From: Punica granatum
Taxonomy: Eukaryota > Streptophyta > Magnoliopsida > Myrtales > Lythraceae
Assembly (NCBI RefSeq): GCF_007655135.1
Contig: NC_045130.1
Coordinates: forward strand, 19,349,363 to 19,413,362
Length of the DNA: 64,000 nt
Direction of reading: 5' to 3'
Positions 59,626 to 64,000 of the stretch are shown here, in pieces (within the stretch, counting starts at the first letter, position 1; each line of letters starts with the position of its first letter). The position numbers and the translations under genes were made by a program. The notes under the pieces are model-generated. The model was given only the letters and a program-made list of their open reading frames with translations. It made no database searches and was not told the origin of the DNA.

Positions 59626-62600
59626 TGTCAGCACCCAATTTTGGTCCACCGGCTCCAGAGGGGCAAATTCGTCATTTTGCCACCCGTGAGGGAAGTATTT
59701 TCAATTATTTACCCGAGTATTCACGACTTTTCGGAGATAGCACATTTTCCTAAATCTCGTACCAATTTTATGATTTTTCAAAATAATACTATTTGTGACA
59801 TTTTCGAATTTCGCGTACATCGACGTCAATTTTCAAAATTCGTGACAAAATTCAAGATTGAAAATAATTTGGTCCCATAATATCGATCATCGAATTTTTC
59901 TAAGCGTGATGGCGGTCTCGAATTATCTTTCCGACGTCCGATTGAGAAGACGGAATTTTCAATTTGTACGCACGTCAATTTCAAAAAAAAAAAAACTCAA
60001 AAACCGGTCATAAGTCAGACTGCTGACTTCTGACCATGGCTTTCCCTTCTTCCTCCCTGTTTCCCCCTAGCCTTCGTCCTTTTTCTTCTTCTTTTGACTC
60101 CTTTGTTTTTTTTTTTCCCTTTCCGTTCCAGCTGCTCCTCGACCCGAGCCTCCTGAGCCGCTGCACCCGAGCCTGCCACACGCCAACTCCTCTGCACACG
60201 CCAACGTCTTCCTCTGCACACGCGAACGGATTTCGTGCACACGATCTCTCTCTCTCTCTCGATTCCGGAACAAAAGCCCGCAGCTCACAGAGTTCGGGGG
60301 GGACTCACGCGAAAAATCTCCAGTTGATTCGGACGGAAAACTCCCAGCTCGGACGCCATTCTTTTGACCGGCAGCTCCGATATTTTCTCTCAAAAAAATC
60401 ACGACCCTTAGCTCGAGTTTTAAGACGGCCGGTGCCCGATTTATTTCGGATCTCTCTCTCTCTCGGCCTCTCGATTTTTAAAAAAAAAACGGAAAACTCG
60501 TAGCTCAAACGCCCTCCCTCGGAACCGGCAGCTCGTTTAGCACCGAGACCCCAGAGCTCGGACAGTCCCTCGACTCGCCCTCGGCTCCCACGCCGACTTC
60601 GCCCTCAGCTCGGCTTCCCCGGCCCAACTCCCAGTCGAGCTCGTAGCTCCCACCGCTCGACTCCCCGGCTCTCTCTTCTTCCCCTCGCACGCGACTCGTC
60701 CCCGACGCCGACATCATCGCCCGATCCCTCTCCTTCTTCTCCATTTTTATTTCTATTTATTTATTTATTTATTTTGTAATCGGGTCCAGATCCCCATTGA
60801 ACAGATACGCCCAGCCCAGCAGACCAACGCGGTCCGGTCCAGATCCTGCGGCCCAACAGCAACCCCAGCGGCGGCCCAGTCTAGCGGTAGTGGCCCGGTC
60901 CACCAGCGTCCAGCCCAGCTCGGTCCGTTCGGCCCATTCGGCCCAGTCCACCCCACCGGATTTCGGCCCGTCACAGCCCGGCCCAACTCGTCCAGCATTT
61001 TGTCTTTTATTATTATTTTTATTTACAGAATCACCCCTCAACTTCTCGAACTAGGTAAATTCTCGACTTAGCAGCATCTTTAGGGCTCCATTTCTGAATA
61101 TTATTGTTTGATTGGATGGATGTGATGTGAAATGAACGTTCTTGGGTTGCGTGGTTGATCGGATTCGTCCCGAACTCGATTTTACAAACTTTCTGCTTTG
61201 TCTCATTTCAGTCCTGAGGATGCATTTTTATTTTTTTCAGATCTGCCCCGAATTTTAAAATTCATTTCAGTCAAGGCCCAGCCAGTTTTATCATTTTCCA
61301 ATCAGTTCTTGAATTTTTCATAATTTTTCAAACATCCTAAGGAACTTTTCGAGTTGTTTCATTTTAGTCCCGGGATCATTTTTCGCCCTTTCAGATCTGC
61401 CCCAAAATTGTAAAATTCGTTTCAGCCGAGTCTCAGCCATTTATAGCATTTTCCAATCGGTCCTTGAATTTTCCTGAATTTTCCAACCAGCCCAAAGAAC
61501 TCTTCGAGTCGTTTCAGTTCAGTCCCTGGGCATTTTCACTTCCAGATCAGGCCGAATTTTCAAATTCGCTTCAAACAAGTCCTGGGATATTTTCAGTAAC
61601 TTCTTCACAGTCCCCAATTTTTTCAGGATTTTTAAATCAGTCCCTTGAAACTTTATCCGAATTTTCAAACCAGTCCCTGTTCTTTTAAAATTATTCAAAT
61701 CAGTCCCTGGACATTTTTTAAGATATCCAACCCTTACCTACTTGGATCCCCGATCGACAACGTATGTGCCCCCTTTAAATATTTGTTCCTGTAATTATTT
61801 GTATACAACGTGATGATGCGTACTCTTTGCATGATTTTTGCTCGCATGAATCGGTGTTGTTTTATCAATTTTATCAACATTATGTTTGCGTATGCTTGTA
61901 TGTGTTTATCATGATCATAGCGGCACCGATTGTGTAAATTGTATGTTTGTTGTGCTTGATGTGATAATGTGCTCCTGATCCGTGTTTAAATGCTTTATTT
62001 TCTCGTTTTTAATCGAAACCTCACATGAATCGACTTAATCATGCAAACTCGACCTAAAACTAACTTTTAAATCCCAAGGCGGTCGGGAATTAGGATTCGC
62101 ATCGGACGGTCTATCAATGATCGGCTCGACGGTCTGAAACTCGCATATTTAGAGCATTTGGCAAAACATTAATTAATTTAACCAATAATTCCACTAACGG
62201 GGTAATTGGGATGTTCATGCGATTAATTAATTCACTCGGCCCTGATAATTTTGCACGAATTGATAATAAATCGGTAACACGCGTCGATAGGTTGCAAACA
62301 TGCGTTGGTGCCCTTTTCAAAACTTGCAAATTTTATAAAACTTGAGACACGTGGTTCGATGTGACATGGATGTCTAGGAAGGATTTGCGCGTCTCGACTC
62401 GAGGCCTCACCTGATTTCAGGAAACTCAGGTCGGGACGTGGAAGTTTTTCTTAGATCACTTCCGGATAGATTAACCGATCTTTTGGCTCTTTTAGGGTTC
62501 TTGACAACCCTGGAAGGTCTAGGGAATCGGTTAGCGCCGGTCACAGGCCGAGGTGGCCCGCACCGCGTAATCTCACTTTCCCGAAAATAATTTTTACCTC

Positions 62601-63852
62601 AAGGGCAAAATCGTCTATTTGCAACTTAGCGACACCCCTAGGGTTAGAATAAGAGAAACATTATGGTATCAGGGTAGGGATGGGCTACCTATCTAGGCGC
62701 AGGTTCATCTGCATAGCCCGCTCTATCCGATCGATGAGTTTTTGTTATTCTAGCATAGTCTCGGGTAGTTAGTTCGGGTGGATTGGCTCAAAATACAAAT
62801 ACCGGACTAATTGTGTACTTAGCTAAGACAAAAATGGGCAATAGCGGGATAGGCACTAGGTTCCAGGATGTACAAGCGGAATCAATGTTCGGTAATAACC
62901 TGTAACAACCGTAGTGTCACGACATAGAACAATCCTAAAAATAACCCACAAACACAAGACTTGATAACAGACGTCACGTACGTCAAGCCCTCGGAAAATA
63001 ATGCCAAATGCGAAATACCTTCCCGAGGCGATCCCTGATCGATTCGCACCTTGTACCCATTTTGTCTGTTTTAGGGTAGGATTTGCATGCCAAGATACCC
63101 CGGTTAAAAATCGGTTAATTCACGTAAATTCGGCAATAACAAAACCCCATTGTTTGCTTATTTATGCCCGTTTTGTTACATTCTTGCACTTGTTTTGTTA
63201 CGCGGATCGAGCTCGATCCCTTAGGATGCGATCCATATGGGGTCCAACGCCCCACCGTAGATCACGGGGTCTAACCCCCTAACACTGAGCGCGCATCTTA
63301 ATTTCAATTCCAGTCTTTTCAAACCACACGGTGAGCACGAGTGGAATAATAACCGAACGTGATTCGACCGGGATTCAGTTGTTGTAACTTGTATTTTATT
63401 TATTTGAGAGGACAATGTAAGGATTTATATTGTGCATTCATTCATGTAAGAATTCCGGTCGGAGAGTGGACGGTCGGAGTGTTCCTTCGAATTTACGGTG
63501 TCAAAACGCGTAAGATGAGCGGAACTTAATTAAGCGGTAATTAAATAAAAATGGCAAGCCTAGACAAGCTAGAGTACCGATAGGGCATGCGAGATATAGG
63601 CTCGCATGTAACAGAACCCCCGAATTCGGAATCTCGGGTTCCGCAGACCATATGCCTTAGCAATTAGGTGTACCATGTACCCCTAGACCCGGGTAACTTG
63701 CCGGCCCTCGACCTTTCGGGTCGTAAAATGGCAAGTGGCGACTCCTTCTCACGTGCGTCCGTCGCGCGTCCCCGGGAAGGTGGACACTCCCAAGCCGCGT
63801 TGCATAGGCGCGCGCACGCGTGCCTCGACGAGATGAAATTTGGGTGCGCACA
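59626..63852 (+). mobile_element. 5' LTR of a Tat/Ogre-type Ty3/gypsy element
   Basis: Begins TGTCAGCACCCAATTTTGG and ends GGTGCGCACA, 4227 bp, followed 3 bases later by a strong primer-binding site. The very long LTR, the TGTCAGCACCC start and the arginine-tRNA-type binding site point to the Tat/Ogre lineage. The LTR contains GC-rich (60000-61000) and repeated (61200-61720) subregions but no real gene. The coding part lies beyond the window. Confidence 0.75.
61200..61720 (+). repeat. degenerate internal repeats in the long LTR
   Basis: Two imperfect units of about 180 bp (starting near 61205 and 61370) share TTTCAGATCTGCCCC, AAATTC-TTTCAG and TTTTCCAATC. They are followed by shorter CAGTCCCTGG-type repeats to 61720. 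Confidence 0.65.
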
Positions 63853-63855
63853 GCT

Positions 63856-63873
63856 TGGCGACTCCACTGGGGA
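63856..63873 (+). promoter_or_regulatory. primer-binding site, tRNA-Arg type
   Basis: TGGCGACTCCACTGGGGA, 18 bases, lies just inside the LTR end. This is the form seen in plant Tat/Ogre elements and sets the element's strand as plus. Confidence 0.8.
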
Positions 63874-64000
63874 TACTTAGAGGGTTCGGGCTCGTTCCTG
63901 CTTGCTTTGTTTGCTTGTTTATTTACCGCTTTCCGCAATTTTTCGCTTATCTACTTGATGCACTTTTATTTTCCGCACATGCATTGCATATCATACTAGC
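63874..64000 (+). other. leader of the Tat/Ogre-type element
   Basis: Untranslated leader after the primer-binding site, cut by the window end. No ORF yet. Confidence 0.55.

Noticed and set aside
60036..60503. 155-codon open frame in GC-rich DNA
   Set aside because: It is inside the long LTR, is low-complexity and CT-rich, overlaps open frames on the other strand, and matches no family.

Overview
The window is about 64 kb of AT-rich eudicot plant nuclear DNA. The evidence is plant-type introns (GT/AG, all phase 0 in the one intact gene), a secreted GH9 endoglucanase, a legume-lectin receptor remnant, kinesin-ARK armadillo exons, fragments of the plant co-regulator SEUSS, and plant transposon families throughout. 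The species cannot be read from the sequence. A 100-N scaffold gap lies at 47-146.

Only one gene looks complete and intact: a class-B GH9 endo-1,4-beta-glucanase on the minus strand at 16523-19332, with six exons and 486 codons. Everything else is gene fragments, pseudogenes or mobile DNA.

Layout. 147-3420: degenerate repeat, probably an old LTR. 3580-3976: Tourist/Harbinger-like MITE. 4720-5226: two Helitron-like 3' ends. 7049-8800 and 13505-14370: diverged copies of one LTR-like sequence. 8922-11036: a Mutator-like element with 175-bp inverted repeats and a 9-bp target duplication. It carries pieces of two host genes, SEUSS and a SAM-dependent methyltransferase, and a hAT element sits inside it. 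11046-11277: one end of a CACTA element. 16523-19332: the GH9 gene. 20700-30465: three tandem copies of an unrecognised multi-pass membrane-protein gene; two carry the same MITE in an intron and each of those two has its own nonsense mutation. 31771-34822: a decayed PIF/Harbinger transposon with transposase and Myb/SANT ORFs, cut by a 412-bp solo LTR. 35592-36116: second hAT copy. 36974-38883: short LTR element whose target site also survives empty next door. 40910-48290: a dispersed repeat surrounding a lectin pseudogene (42829-43899), a LINE fragment and five armadillo exons (45237-46343). 48280-53627: full-length Ty1/copia element on the minus strand. 54106-56085: six tandem copies of a unit of about 330 bp. 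59626 to the window end: a 4.2-kb LTR and primer-binding site of a Tat/Ogre-type Ty3/gypsy element that runs out of the window.

The elements do not form a pathway. The history is one of nested insertion, local tandem duplication and decay, and several insertion sites are clean enough to give relative order. The most notable single object is the chimeric gene-capturing MULE at 8922-11036. I found no evidence of an undescribed functional system.
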